The notes: generated by a model not told the origin, from the sequence alone. A stretch of DNA of 64,000 nucleotides from Mesocricetibacter intestinalis (GCF_004363295.1 NZ_SNYQ01000001.1:248001-312000), one strand, 5' to 3'; shown: positions 30,370 to 40,147, counted from the first letter of the stretch. A program made the numbers and translations.

Positions 30370-30765
30370 TTACTTGCCTTTATCCTTCATGGTAACAATA
30401 GCGACATTTTTAATCTGATGCTTGGCCATGAGATCGGTGATGGCAACAAAATCCTGAAAAGCGGATTTGGCATCAACCTTAAGAGTAACTTTCTGTTCCG
30501 GATTCCAGCCGGCGATTTCTTTTTCCAGCGCTTCTTTTTGGATCGGTTTGTCGTTGAAGTAAACTTCGCCGTTTTCCGTTACGGTCAGCAACTTAGCCAG
30601 GTCATCGGATTTAAATGCCACAGTGGAAGAAGCTTTAGGCACATTGACCTGAATTTTCCCCTGGGAAATAAAAGATGCGGTGATTAAGACGATGGCCAAC
30701 AGAACCAGCATAATATCAATAAAGGGGATAATGTTGATTTCATCAAATTTTTTCACATTATTCAC
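30370..30765 (-). CDS. exbD: Biopolymer transport protein ExbD
   Basis: The 131-residue protein has one N-terminal membrane helix with the essential aspartate (Asp17 in [15 protein letters not shown]) that carries protons in the ExbBD motor, then a periplasmic domain. It overlaps exbB by 8 bases and abuts tonB, so the three are translationally coupled. Confidence 0.96.
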   Translation of the reverse strand: MNNVKKFDEINIIPFIDIMLVLLAIVLITASFISQGKIQVNVPKASSTVAFKSDDLAKLLTVTENGEVYFNDKPIQKEALEKEIAGWNPEQKVTLKVDAKSAFQDFVAITDLMAKHQIKNVAIVTMKDKGK

Positions 30766-31213
30766 CTATATTTTTCTGGCTGTTCAGCGCTTTCCATTTT
30801 AATCGGTTAACTTCGACTTTACGGCTCAGGGCGTTATAGAACACCATAGAGGGAATAGCTACGATAATTCCCACCGCAGTAGCTTTTAACGCTAGCGAGA
30901 GATGCAGCATAATGGCCGAGGCGTCAATATCGCCGCCGGAATTTCCCAGTGCGTAGAAGGTCAGCAGAATACTGATAACGGTGCCGAGCAGACCCACATA
31001 GGGTGCATTGGAACCTATGGTGGAAATAATGGTTAGGTGGCGGTTCAGATCGATATCCAACTGATGGATATTGCTGTAAGCGGATACCTTCACTTTCTTG
31101 AAGAACAGGAAACGTTCGATAACGAACCACACCATAATAAAACTCATTAACAGCAATAGCCCGAGAATAATGTAATCGATGTGATGTTGTAAAATATCCA
31201 GCAAGTCTGACAT
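30758..31213 (-). CDS. exbB: Biopolymer transport protein ExbB
   Basis: This 151-residue inner-membrane protein has three membrane helices. It is short, as is usual in Haemophilus ExbB (E. coli ExbB is about 90 residues longer). The conserved segments [21 protein letters not shown] (near 66) and [22 protein letters not shown] (near 110) match MotA/TolQ/ExbB. It forms the pentameric stator around ExbD. It is the first gene of exbB-exbD-tonB; a weak Fur-like site lies upstream. Confidence 0.96.
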   Translation of the reverse strand: MSDLLDILQHHIDYIILGLLLLMSFIMVWFVIERFLFFKKVKVSAYSNIHQLDIDLNRHLTIISTIGSNAPYVGLLGTVISILLTFYALGNSGGDIDASAIMLHLSLALKATAVGIIVAIPSMVFYNALSRKVEVNRLKWKALNSQKNIGE

Positions 31214-31260
31214 TTTTTGTCCTTGATTAAAAAAAGAAATAAGAGGTATTTTTATAGGCT

Positions 31261-31281
31261 AATTGATAATCAGTTTCAATT
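31261..31281 (-). promoter_or_regulatory. Weak Fur-like site upstream of exbB
   Basis: The bases AATTGATAATCAGTTTCAATT contain one perfect GATAAT hexamer flanked by a diverged inverted copy. Placement about 50 bases before exbB is right for iron repression, but the match is much poorer than at the two receptor genes. Confidence 0.4.
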
Positions 31282-31420
31282 AGAAGCGAATTGTAACAAA
31301 TGCCCATGGCAGGGTAAATAAAAAACTTATGAAAATCGGAGAGCTGCTCCCAACCCTTATTCCGAAGGGAGCGGAAGCGGTGGGAAAATAAGGGATTTTC
31401 TCACCGCACTTTTACCGATA

Positions 31421-31448
31421 AAAATAATGCCGGCTGAAACTGCCGGCA
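31421..31448 (-). terminator. Terminator after the first TonB-dependent receptor gene
   Basis: TGCCGGC (31428-31434) pairs with GCCGGCA (31442-31448); A-rich bases at 31420-31427 become the T run on the minus strand. An uptake core lies nearby at 31403. Confidence 0.75.
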
Positions 31449-31472
31449 CCGCTTAGAGGATTTGCTGTAAAA

Positions 31473-33458
31473 TCAGAATTTGTAAGACAGCGTCAGTTTA
31501 TAGTTTCGACCCGGATCTAAGTCCACTGCGCCGTAGTACTGAGTACTATGATCTTTGTAGGCGCGGTTAAACAGGTTATCGATACCGAAGCTTAACTCCA
31601 GTCCTTTAACCTGTGCCGGGCTCCAGCTGATATAGGCGTTGCTCACCGCATATTCTTCTTTGTTAACAATGGAGGATTGGGTGGTTTGGTAGGCAAGTCC
31701 GCGTACCCACATAGTATTCCAGCCCATTTCAACATTGATTTCCGGCATCCGATAATTCAAACCGAAGGTATAGCGATCACCCGTATCCGGGAAAGCGGAA
31801 AAACCGTCGGAGGCTTTTTCACTTCTGGCTCGGGCATAGCTGAGGCTGGCGCCAAAGTTGTTAATATAATAGCGTGCTTGAGCTTCCACACCGGTTAATT
31901 TTACTTTACCTAGGCTGGCGTAGATACTGCCGCCGCCCTTAGGATCGGTGATAGATTGGTTTACGTTATCGTAGTCGGTATGGAAATATTTCGCTGTAAT
32001 GGAGAAACCGTCTGCCGCAGTAAATATTTCATCTTTTGCATAACTGAACCCTATTTCTTTATTGTCGCCGCGTGTCGGTGCCAGGCTACCGTTATAACGA
32101 CCCGGCGCAACCAGAGTGATTTCACCGAAACCCGGGCCTTTAAATAGCTCGGTATAATTGGCAAAGGCCACAAGGTTATCGGTTAAGCTGTATTTTAAGC
32201 CTAGGGCTTTGGAAAAACGGTGATAGGATTTATCTAAATCCAGTAAATCGGCACGGTAATGATCAAAACGAATCCTCGGAGTGATAATTAAATCGCCTAA
32301 ACCTATTGCATCTTCCAGATAAAGAGAGGTTGAATAGGCATGCTGAGTATAATCTGGACGGATAGCCGTTGAGCGACGTTCCTGGCCGCCATAACGTAAG
32401 GCGGTTGTTTTATAATATTCGCCGCCTACCAACAGACTATGAGTACTCGGGCCTAAATCAAAGTCTGAACGGTTGGATATGCTGCCGCCGTAGGTTTTCA
32501 CTTTACTTTGTTTCCGATCCATAGATGTATTTTCCGTTTCCGTAGAATAAGCATTTGCTTTCAGATTCAGCCAAGGATTATTTTGAGGGTTGTAGGCATA
32601 GCCTAAAGTATAGGTGGTACGCTCAATTGTCGAAACGGCGGTGGCGTGGTTGGTTTGTACATAACCTTTTTCGCCGGGTTGAGGAACATCGCCCAAGCAG
32701 TAATCAAAATTAGCTCGGAAGCAGTTTACCGAGGTATTGGTGTAATGTTCGGCGGAAAGTTTCAACCAATGATCTTCACCGAGGTTGTATTTAACTTTGA
32801 ACAGGTAATTTTGCAGATGGCCTTTATTTTTGTTTTCCAGTCCGTTTCCATCTTTTCCGTTATCCTGGTGGCGATAGTTAAAATAGCCGAGTAAATCGAA
32901 ATTTCCGGCTCGTCCGTATAATGTGGCGGCAGCCTGATTGGAATTACCGTTGCTGCCCCAGCCGTATTTCAGTTTTGCACCGAAATCACGATCCTGTTCC
33001 AACAGATCCGCCGCATCGACAGTTTCAAATTTGATCGAACCGCCGAGAGAGCCGGCACCTGTCGCCACCGAGTTGGCGCCGACATCAATATCGACACGTT
33101 TCAAGATTTCGGGATCTATACCGTAGTTACCGGCATGATGGAAGGAATAGCCTTCCTGACGGGCGCCATCGACGGTAATACTTAGATATTCTTCACTTAC
33201 GCCGCGGATATTATAGCGTTCAACAATGGAACGTGCGCCGTTGACGTTTACTCCGGGAACGCCACGCAGTACATCGGACATTTTAGTTGCCTGACGGACT
33301 TTGACTGAACCTTTGGTGGTAACATTTTCAGCTTGGGGAGAATAATTGTCGCTGACGACATTAATGGTATCCAAATCATTATTCTGAACGGAGGCGGCGG
33401 AGATTGCGGTTGTCATAAATAGGGTCAGCGGTAACACTGCAAAACGTACTCTATCCAT
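31473..33458 (-). CDS. TonB-dependent outer membrane receptor (copy 1; probable heme or siderophore receptor)
   Basis: This 661-residue outer-membrane receptor has a signal peptide (about residues 1-21), a TonB box at about 29-36 (LDTINVVSD), a plug domain (ATKMSDVLRGVPGVNVNGAR to SLGGSIKFET) and a beta barrel ending in the usual aromatic residue (YKLTLSYKF). The TELFKGPGFGEI segment corresponds to the FRAP box of heme receptors but has FKGP, and no clear NPNL follows. It is about 80 percent identical by eye to the next gene upstream, including a two-Cys loop. A Fur box precedes it. The family is sure; the substrate is not. Confidence 0.85.
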   Translation of the reverse strand: MDRVRFAVLPLTLFMTTAISAASVQNNDLDTINVVSDNYSPQAENVTTKGSVKVRQATKMSDVLRGVPGVNVNGARSIVERYNIRGVSEEYLSITVDGARQEGYSFHHAGNYGIDPEILKRVDIDVGANSVATGAGSLGGSIKFETVDAADLLEQDRDFGAKLKYGWGSNGNSNQAAATLYGRAGNFDLLGYFNYRHQDNGKDGNGLENKNKGHLQNYLFKVKYNLGEDHWLKLSAEHYTNTSVNCFRANFDYCLGDVPQPGEKGYVQTNHATAVSTIERTTYTLGYAYNPQNNPWLNLKANAYSTETENTSMDRKQSKVKTYGGSISNRSDFDLGPSTHSLLVGGEYYKTTALRYGGQERRSTAIRPDYTQHAYSTSLYLEDAIGLGDLIITPRIRFDHYRADLLDLDKSYHRFSKALGLKYSLTDNLVAFANYTELFKGPGFGEITLVAPGRYNGSLAPTRGDNKEIGFSYAKDEIFTAADGFSITAKYFHTDYDNVNQSITDPKGGGSIYASLGKVKLTGVEAQARYYINNFGASLSYARARSEKASDGFSAFPDTGDRYTFGLNYRMPEINVEMGWNTMWVRGLAYQTTQSSIVNKEEYAVSNAYISWSPAQVKGLELSFGIDNLFNRAYKDHSTQYYGAVDLDPGRNYKLTLSYKF

Positions 33459-33514
33459 GTTTTATGTCCTTATGGTATTTAGGTTAGTGAAATAAAATGA
33501 TTATATAAGTAAAA

Positions 33515-33533
33515 AATAATGCGAACCATTATC
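33515..33533 (-). promoter_or_regulatory. Fur box upstream of receptor copy 1
   Basis: On the minus strand GATAATGGTTCGCATTATT matches the Fur consensus GATAATGATAATCATTATC at 13 of 19 positions, with both outer hexamers intact or nearly so. It lies about 60 bases before the start codon. Confidence 0.75.
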
Positions 33534-33651
33534 ATTAAAAATCAATTTGTGTCAATTTAAATATGTCGAATGGCAGTCGATAGACTAGAAAGTTTATGTG
33601 GGCGGATAAATAAAAAAACTTTAGGATTTTTGACCGCACTTTTTAGTGCCA

Positions 33652-33687
33652 AAAAATAAACGGCGGGGAATTTATCCGCCGCCGTTT
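33652..33687 (-). terminator. Terminator after the second TonB-dependent receptor gene
   Basis: AAACGGCGG (33658-33666) pairs with CCGCCGTTT (33679-33687); the A run at 33652-33656 supplies the T stretch on the minus strand. Each receptor therefore has its own terminator. Confidence 0.75.
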
Positions 33688-33706
33688 AAATCTCATCGGA
33701 GATCAA

Positions 33707-35686
33707 TCAGAATTTATAGGATAGGGTCAGCTTATAATTACGACCCGGATCTAAATCCACCGCACCATAGTACTGGGTACTGTGATCCTTGTAAGCACGG
33801 TTAAACAGGTTGTCGACACCGAAGCTTAACTCCAGACCTTTTGCTGCTGCAGGCGCCCAAGTGATATAAGCGTTGCTGACGGCATATTCCTCTTTTTTGA
33901 CCGGTGCCGTTCTGAGGCTGCTCTGATAAATCAGACTGCGTACCCACATGGTATTCCAACCCATTTCCAGATTTATATCCGGAATGCGGTAGCTCAGCCC
34001 GAAGCTATAGCGATCACCAGTATCCGGGAAGGCGGAGAGCTTGTCGGAACGTTTCTCGCTTCTGGCTCGAGCATAGCCGACATTGATAGCGAAGTTTTCA
34101 ATATAATAGCGTGCCTGCGCTTCTACCCCGCGTAATTTTACTTCGCCTAAATTGGCGTAGATACTACCGCCGCCGTTCGGGTTACTGATAGACAGGCTGA
34201 TATTGTCATAATCGGTATGGAAGTATTTAGCCGTGATGGAGAAGCCGTCCGTGCTACTAAAAACTTGATCTTGCGCATAGTTGAAACCTACCTCGCGGTT
34301 ATCGCCGCGGGTCGGTACGAGCTTACCGGTATAAAGATCGGGCTGTACTCTGATCAGCTCGCCGAATCCCGGCCCTTTGAAAATCTCGGTATAGTTGGCA
34401 AAGGCCACTAAGTTATCGGTTAAACTGTATTTTAACCCGAGCGCTTTGGAGAAGCGGTGATAACGTTTATCTACGCCGAGGAAATCGGCGCGGTAGTGAT
34501 CGAAACGAACTCCCGGCGTAATTACGAAATTAGCAAGGCGAATAGCGTCTTCCAGGTAAATGGAAGTGGAATAGGCATACTGGGTATAGTCGGGACGAAT
34601 GGCATTGGAGTTACGTTCTTTGCCGCCGTAGCGTAGGGCGGTGATTTTGTAATGTTCCGCGCCGGCCAGCAAGCTGTGCGAACTTATTCCCAGATCGAAT
34701 TCGGAACGGTTGGAAACCGCAGCGCCGACGGTGGTTACTTTACTCAGTTTATTTCCGGTAGAAGTGTTTTCCGTTGCGGTGGAATAGGCATTGGCTTTCA
34801 GATTCACCCATGGGTTGGCTTGTGGTGCATAAGCATAGGCCAGGGTATAGGTGCTGCGGTCAATGGTGGAAATGGCCGTACTATGGCGTCTGTTGTAGCC
34901 CGGCTCGCCCGGTTTAGGCACGTCTCCCAAGCAGAAGCCGAAGTTGGCCTGCAAACAGTTGATTGCGGTGTTTTCATAATGCTCCGCCGACAGTTTCAGC
35001 CATTGTTCCGCATCGATATTGTATTTCACCTTGAATAAATAATTCTGTAGATGGCCTTTGTTTCTGTTTTCCAGCCCGTTTCCGTCTTTGCCGTTATTTT
35101 GGTGGCGGTAGTTGAAGTAGCCGAGCAGATCGAAGTCGCCGCTACGCCCGTATAAGGTGGCGGAAGCCTGGTTGGAGTTGCCGTTACTGCCCCAGCCGTA
35201 CTTGAACTTGGCACCGAAATCGCGCCCCTGTTCCAGCAGATCCGCCGCATCTACGGTTTCAAATTTGATCGAACCGCCGAGGGAACCGGCGGCGGTGGCG
35301 ACGGAATTGGCGCCCACATCAATATCCACCCGCTTCAGAATTTCCGGATCTATACCATAGTTGCCGGAATGGTGGAAAGAATAGCCTTCCTGGCGGGCGC
35401 CGTCTATGCTGATGCTTAAATATTCTTCGCTGACGCCGCGAATATTATAGCGTTCCACGATGGAACGTCCGCCGTTGACGTTCACACCGGGGACACCGCG
35501 TAACACATCGGACATTTTAGTGGCTTGGCGTACTTTTGCCGAGCCCTTGGCATTGAGGTTTTCTGCCTGCGGCGAGTAGTTATCACTGACGACGTTGATA
35601 ATATCCAGATGAGATGATGTCGATTCGGCGTAAATATAGCCGCTGAAAAATACCGTTAAGGGTAATAGAGCAAAACGTTTATCCAT
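33707..35686 (-). CDS. TonB-dependent outer membrane receptor (copy 2)
   Basis: The 659-residue paralogue of the receptor downstream has the same plan: signal peptide (about 1-20), TonB box (LDIINVVSD), plug, and a 22-strand barrel ending YKLTLSYKF. Differences from copy 1 concentrate in surface loops, for example GEPGYNRRHSTA against GEKGYVQTNHATA, and the segments after FKGPGFGE. The last 35 residues are identical, pointing to recent duplication or gene conversion. Its own near-perfect Fur box and terminator make it a separate iron-regulated unit. It probably imports a heme or siderophore ligand different from, or overlapping with, that of copy 1. Confidence 0.85.
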   Translation of the reverse strand: MDKRFALLPLTVFFSGYIYAESTSSHLDIINVVSDNYSPQAENLNAKGSAKVRQATKMSDVLRGVPGVNVNGGRSIVERYNIRGVSEEYLSISIDGARQEGYSFHHSGNYGIDPEILKRVDIDVGANSVATAAGSLGGSIKFETVDAADLLEQGRDFGAKFKYGWGSNGNSNQASATLYGRSGDFDLLGYFNYRHQNNGKDGNGLENRNKGHLQNYLFKVKYNIDAEQWLKLSAEHYENTAINCLQANFGFCLGDVPKPGEPGYNRRHSTAISTIDRSTYTLAYAYAPQANPWVNLKANAYSTATENTSTGNKLSKVTTVGAAVSNRSEFDLGISSHSLLAGAEHYKITALRYGGKERNSNAIRPDYTQYAYSTSIYLEDAIRLANFVITPGVRFDHYRADFLGVDKRYHRFSKALGLKYSLTDNLVAFANYTEIFKGPGFGELIRVQPDLYTGKLVPTRGDNREVGFNYAQDQVFSSTDGFSITAKYFHTDYDNISLSISNPNGGGSIYANLGEVKLRGVEAQARYYIENFAINVGYARARSEKRSDKLSAFPDTGDRYSFGLSYRIPDINLEMGWNTMWVRSLIYQSSLRTAPVKKEEYAVSNAYITWAPAAAKGLELSFGVDNLFNRAYKDHSTQYYGAVDLDPGRNYKLTLSYKF

Positions 35687-35743
35687 GTTTTAAGTCCTAT
35701 CCTTGCAGTCTTGAAAATAAAGAATAATGCTATCCGAACAAAA

Positions 35744-35762
35744 GATAACGATAATAATTATC
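35744..35762 (-). promoter_or_regulatory. Near-consensus Fur box upstream of receptor copy 2
   Basis: GATAACGATAATAATTATC (35744-35762) matches the 19-base Fur consensus at 17 of 19 positions and is embedded in the palindrome AACGATAATAATTATCGTT. It sits about 60 bases before the start codon. Confidence 0.9.
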
Positions 35763-35902
35763 GTTAAAAATAATATAATGTCAATTTAAACCTAAGAGGA
35801 CGGAGAAGACCGGAGCCTCGGAATAAGCGGGAAAGCTAAAGGGAAGAATGAGATTAACGCAACGCCATATGGCGGGCGCTGCGCGGTTTGAAGAGCAGCG
35901 GA

Positions 35903-37162
35903 TTATAATTTAATCACTTTAGCGCGTTTTACCATATTGTCGCCCACTTCAAGGATAGTAACCTTTAAGCCTTCGATTTCATAACTGGAACCGGGTTCGG
36001 GAATCTCTTCCAGGGTTTCCAGTATCAGCCCGTTGAAGGTTCGGGCTTCATCGGTGTTCAGCTGCCAGTCGAAAACTTTGTTAATATCGCGGATATTGGC
36101 GGCGCCGTCGATTATTACGGAGCCGTCCGGCTGCTGAGCAATTTCTTCTTCGATGGAAGGCATGGTGGAGGTGGTAAATTCTCCGACGATTTCTTCCAGT
36201 ATATCTTCCAGCGTAATCAGGCCTTTAATATCGCCGTATTCGTCAACCACCAGGCCAAGGCGTTCCTTATTATGGCGAAAATTCAGCAGCTGTACGTTTA
36301 AGGCGGTGCCCTCCGGAATAAAATAGGCTTCGTCCGCCGCACGGATCAGGGTTTCTTTATTGAACTCGTTTTTATCGGACATTAGCCTATAAGCTTCCCG
36401 CACGCGCAAAATACCGATGATATTTTTGTCCATGTTTTCTTTGTACAATATGACGCGACCGTGTGCGGCATGATTCAGCTGGCGCATAATAGCTTTCCAA
36501 TCGTCTTCAATATCGATACCTGCGATATCGTTGCGCGGCACCATAATATCGTCCACGGTAACTTTTTCCAGATCTAAGATGGACAGCAGCATTTCCTGGT
36601 GTGCGGAGGGGATAAATTTTCCCGCTTCATGTACGATGGAACGCAGTTCTTCAGCGCTCAGGCTATTGGTGCGGAGTTCGGACTTCAGTCCGCTGATTTT
36701 AATGAGCGCATGGATAATCATGTTCATAAAAAATACCAGCGGAGTGAATATTCTCATTAACGGGGTAAGTAAATGGGCGGACAGAAAGGCTATTTTTTCC
36801 GGGTAGATGGCGGCGACGGTTTTCGGGTAAATTTCCGCAAATACCAGCATAATAAAGGTTAAGGCGCCGGTAGCGGCGGCTACCCCGATATCGCCGTACA
36901 AACGCATACCTATAATGGTGGCGATGGAAGAGGCCAGAATATTAGCCAGGTTGTTACAAATAAGGATCAGGCTGAGCAGTTTATCGGTTTGTGCGACTAA
37001 TTTTTCCGCCTTGCGCGCCCCTCGGTTGCCCTGTTCGGCCAGAAAGCGCATACGGTAGCGATTCAGGGATAACAGCGCGGTTTCGGAACTGGAGAAATAA
37101 GCGGAGATAATTAGCAGTGAAATCAGGACGATAAATAGCGTGCTCAGGGGGATACTGTCCAA
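35903..37162 (-). CDS. yfjD: CNNM/CorB-type DUF21-CBS membrane protein YfjD
   Basis: The 419-residue protein has an N-terminal DUF21 membrane domain (about 1-190, beginning with AYFSSSETALLSLNRYRMRF), a CBS pair (about 205-325, with TVDDIMVPRNDIAGID and GLVVDEYGDIKGLITLEDIL) and a C-terminal CorC/HlyC domain (about 345-419). It matches E. coli YfjD throughout. Relatives (CNNM/CorB) are linked to Mg2+ transport. It lies next to ypjD and ffh as in E. coli. Confidence 0.93.
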   Translation of the reverse strand: MDSIPLSTLFIVLISLLIISAYFSSSETALLSLNRYRMRFLAEQGNRGARKAEKLVAQTDKLLSLILICNNLANILASSIATIIGMRLYGDIGVAAATGALTFIMLVFAEIYPKTVAAIYPEKIAFLSAHLLTPLMRIFTPLVFFMNMIIHALIKISGLKSELRTNSLSAEELRSIVHEAGKFIPSAHQEMLLSILDLEKVTVDDIMVPRNDIAGIDIEDDWKAIMRQLNHAAHGRVILYKENMDKNIIGILRVREAYRLMSDKNEFNKETLIRAADEAYFIPEGTALNVQLLNFRHNKERLGLVVDEYGDIKGLITLEDILEEIVGEFTTSTMPSIEEEIAQQPDGSVIIDGAANIRDINKVFDWQLNTDEARTFNGLILETLEEIPEPGSSYEIEGLKVTILEVGDNMVKRAKVIKL

Positions 37163-37185
37163 GGTCCATAATCCTTATATAAGTT

Positions 37186-37215
37186 AAAAAAACAAGTGCG
37201 GACATAACCGCACTT
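37186..37215 (-). terminator. Uptake-sequence hairpin between ypjD and yfjD
   Basis: AAGTGCGG (37194-37201) and CCGCACTT (37208-37215) flank ACATAA; A7 at 37185-37191 gives a T run on the minus strand. It would terminate ypjD transcripts before yfjD. Confidence 0.75.
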
Positions 37216-37260
37216 TATTTTTGTGATTGTTCCGTTTTATATTGATGCGGAATAGCCTAT

Positions 37261-38067
37261 TCAGATATTCAGCATAGCTCGGCTGCCGAAATAGGCGATT
37301 GTCAGAAAAATCATACCCGAAATCGTGTAACTAATCATCCTTTTTCCGCGCCAATGTAATTTATGATGGCCGATTAATAAAATAGCGAAAATAAACCAGG
37401 CGATAAATGAAAAGATTGCTTTCTGAATATTTTGTATGCCGAAAAAGTCCGCCAGATAAAGGGCGCCGGAAATTAAGGTGAGGGTCAGCAGGATTTCGCC
37501 GGTCAGCATTACGGTGAAAAAATGGCGTTCCACTGTCATTAATGGCGGCACTATAGGAGAAACCATCATCATTTTCTTTTTCAGATTACGATCGATCCAA
37601 ACCAGCTGAATACTGTACAACATGGCGATAAAACAAACCGCATAAGAAAAAAGCGCCAGGACGATATGCAGGGTCAGCCCGGTGTTTTGGCTCAGGTTAT
37701 AGATAACATGTTCGGGCAGTAAAGCGGTGAAAATCAGGTTAATGGCGGCGAAGCTGTACACCACAGGTAACAGAAACCACAGGGTTTTCACTTTAAATGC
37801 GATTGCCAGGGTGGCCAGAACGGCAATAATAACTGAAATCAGCGAGCTTATTGCGATCAGGGTAAAACTTTCCCCTTCGAAAAATAGTTGGCGAATTAAA
37901 GGGGTGAGGCTAAAGCCATGCAGCAACACGGCCAAAACTACGGTCAGAAAAAAGTAGCTTCTGTTCGGACTCTGAGTATGCTCGCCCGATTGCGCTTTAA
38001 TCAGTATCGGCGTGATGAAAAACAGGCTCACGATATAAAATAATGCGGAAAAAATAGCAAACGACAT
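37261..38067 (-). CDS. ypjD: CcsA/YpjD-type cytochrome c assembly family inner membrane protein
   Basis: The 268-residue protein has about eight membrane segments and belongs to the CcsA/CcmC/HemX-like family. Conserved histidines occur in LTLHIVLALFSYA (near 130) and GHHKLHWRGKRM near the end, as in heme-handling relatives. In E. coli ypjD is the divergent neighbour of ffh and lies near yfjD, the same arrangement as here. Function is not established. Confidence 0.88.
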   Translation of the reverse strand: MSFAIFSALFYIVSLFFITPILIKAQSGEHTQSPNRSYFFLTVVLAVLLHGFSLTPLIRQLFFEGESFTLIAISSLISVIIAVLATLAIAFKVKTLWFLLPVVYSFAAINLIFTALLPEHVIYNLSQNTGLTLHIVLALFSYAVCFIAMLYSIQLVWIDRNLKKKMMMVSPIVPPLMTVERHFFTVMLTGEILLTLTLISGALYLADFFGIQNIQKAIFSFIAWFIFAILLIGHHKLHWRGKRMISYTISGMIFLTIAYFGSRAMLNI

Positions 38068-38230
38068 AGTTTCATCCTGAATATGATAATGTGTCTAATT
38101 TTAACGGCGCTTGACTAAAATCGCCAGCCTTTATCTGCACCATGTGCGTATAAATAGTGAAAATAGCTGTGATTCCAGTATAATAAACGCAATTTTTTAG
38201 CTAAAAACCCAATTGATTAGGATTGTTGCA

Positions 38231-39622
38231 ATGTTTGAAAATCTGTCAGATCGCCTGTCGAAAACCCTGCGTAATATTACCGGAAAGGGGCGTTTAACCG
38301 AAGATAATATTAAGGATACCCTGCGTGAAGTGCGTATGGCGTTATTGGAGGCGGACGTAGCTTTACCTGTGGTACGCGAGTTTATCGCTGCGGTGAAGGA
38401 GCGTGCGGTAGGGGTTGAGGTGAATAAGAGCCTGACTCCCGGCCAGGAATTTATAAAAATTGTGCAGTCGGAATTGGAAAATGCCATGGGTGAGGCGAAT
38501 GAAAGCCTCAATCTCGCCGCACAGCCGCCGGCAGTGGTATTGATGGCGGGTTTACAGGGGGCGGGTAAAACCACCAGTGTGGCGAAATTAGCCAAATTCC
38601 TGCGTGAGCGTCATAAGAAAAAAGTATTGACGGTTTCCGCCGACGTTTACCGCCCGGCGGCGATTAAGCAGCTGGAAACACTGGCTCAGGCTGTGGGAGT
38701 CGATTTCTTCCCTTCCGAGATCAAACAGAACCCGGTGGATATCGCTCAAGCCGCATTAACGGAAGCGAAACTGAAATTTTACGACGTATTGATTGTGGAT
38801 ACCGCAGGCCGTTTGCATGTAGACGGTGAAATGATGGAGGAAATCAAGGGGATCCATGAGGTACTGAATCCGGTTGAAACCCTGTTTACGGTCGATGCGA
38901 TGACCGGGCAGGACGCCGCCAATACCGCCAAAGCCTTTAATGAAGCACTTCCCCTGACCGGGGTGATTCTGACCAAGGTGGACGGGGATGCGCGCGGCGG
39001 TGCGGCCTTATCCATTCGACAGATTACCGGCAAGCCGATTAAATTCCTCGGGGTGGGCGAAAAAACCGACGCCCTTGAGCCTTTCCATCCGGATCGTGTG
39101 GCTTCCCGTATTCTGGGAATGGGGGACGTTCTTTCGTTAATTGAGGATCTGGAGCGTTCCGTTAATAAAGAAAAAGCGGAAAAAATGGCGCAGAAATTTA
39201 AAAAGGGAGATGCTTTCACCCTTGAAGATTTCCGTGATCAGCTGGTGGAAATGAAAAAAATGGGCGGTATGATGAGTATGCTGGAAAAACTGCCCGGGGC
39301 GAAGAATTTGCCCGAACAGGTTAAAAATCAGGTCGATGATAAAATGTTCGTTAAAATGGAAGCCATTATCAATTCCATGACCTTGAAAGAGCGCGCCAAT
39401 CCGGCGATTATCAAAGGGTCGCGCCGTCGTCGTATCGCATTGGGTTCCGGCACCCAGGTGCAAGATGTGAACAAGCTGCTCAAACAGTTTGATGAAATGC
39501 AGCGTATGATGAAAAAAATGCGTAGTGGCGGTATGGCGAAAATGATGCGCGGTATGAAAGGTATGATGGGGGGCGGTTTGGGGGCGCTCGGCGGCTTAGG
39601 CGGAATGTTCGGCAAACGTTGA
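38231..39622 (+). CDS. ffh: Signal recognition particle protein Ffh
   Basis: The 463-residue GTPase binds 4.5S RNA and hydrophobic signal sequences and delivers ribosomes to FtsY. The N domain, then the G domain with GLQGAGKTTSVAKLA (near 104), DTAGRLHVD, TKVDGDARGG, and a Met-rich M domain (about 325-450, MLEKLPGA and the GSGTQVQDVNKLLKQF RNA-binding helix) are all present. The C-terminus is Gly/Met-rich. I start at MFENLSDRL as in E. coli. A strong terminator follows. Confidence 0.97.
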   Translation: MFENLSDRLSKTLRNITGKGRLTEDNIKDTLREVRMALLEADVALPVVREFIAAVKERAVGVEVNKSLTPGQEFIKIVQSELENAMGEANESLNLAAQPPAVVLMAGLQGAGKTTSVAKLAKFLRERHKKKVLTVSADVYRPAAIKQLETLAQAVGVDFFPSEIKQNPVDIAQAALTEAKLKFYDVLIVDTAGRLHVDGEMMEEIKGIHEVLNPVETLFTVDAMTGQDAANTAKAFNEALPLTGVILTKVDGDARGGAALSIRQITGKPIKFLGVGEKTDALEPFHPDRVASRILGMGDVLSLIEDLERSVNKEKAEKMAQKFKKGDAFTLEDFRDQLVEMKKMGGMMSMLEKLPGAKNLPEQVKNQVDDKMFVKMEAIINSMTLKERANPAIIKGSRRRRIALGSGTQVQDVNKLLKQFDEMQRMMKKMRSGGMAKMMRGMKGMMGGGLGALGGLGGMFGKR

Positions 39623-39658
39623 TTTCCCGTTCGAAAACCCTATTGTAGCAATTTGTTT

Positions 39659-39686
39659 TTTACCGCCTGCGGGCGGTAAATTTTTT
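39659..39686 (+). terminator. Rho-independent terminator after ffh
   Basis: TTTACCGCC (39659-39667), loop TGCG, GGCGGTAAA (39672-39680) and six T. Confidence 0.9.
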
Positions 39687-39715
39687 GTGTGGGCAAGGCG
39701 GAACGCGGAGGCTAT

Positions 39716-40099
39716 ATGATTAGTATTTCCCATCTCGATCACTTGGTACTGACCGTTGCTGATATTCAGCGTACCCGGGATTTTTATTGCGGTGTTTTGG
39801 GCTTTAAGGCCATAACCTTCGGACAGAATCGCACCGCACTTTTGTTCGGACGGCAGAAAATTAATTTGCATTTGCAGGGCAAGGAAATTTCGCCCCATGC
39901 TCGTTCTCCGCTTGCGGGCAGTGCGGATTTATGTTTTATCACCCATACGCCCCTTGAAGAGGTCATGGCGCATTTACAGGCGCATTCGGTGATTCCGGAA
40001 ACGGGTATTGTCGAGCGCAGCGGGGCGATGGGAAAAATGCTCTCGCTGTATGTGCGGGATCCGGACGGAAATTTAATTGAATTGAGCCGCTATATTTAA
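39716..40099 (+). CDS. VOC-superfamily (glyoxalase-like) protein
   Basis: This 127-residue protein has the paired beta-alpha-beta-beta-beta modules of the vicinal oxygen chelate fold: HLDHLVLTVADIQRTRDFY at the N-terminus and SLYVRDPDGNLIELSRYI at the C-terminus, where His and Glu are typical metal ligands. I start at ATG 39716, which has GGAGG 5 bases upstream. The reaction is unknown; small single-domain relatives include glyoxalase I-like and resistance proteins. An uptake core at 39833 lies within the coding sequence. It faces yigB convergently. Confidence 0.82.
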   Translation: MISISHLDHLVLTVADIQRTRDFYCGVLGFKAITFGQNRTALLFGRQKINLHLQGKEISPHARSPLAGSADLCFITHTPLEEVMAHLQAHSVIPETGIVERSGAMGKMLSLYVRDPDGNLIELSRYI

Positions 40100-40147
40100 T
40101 ATATCCGGTGCTTAAATTCCGTATTGCAGCCTGCTTTGAAGCTTGGG

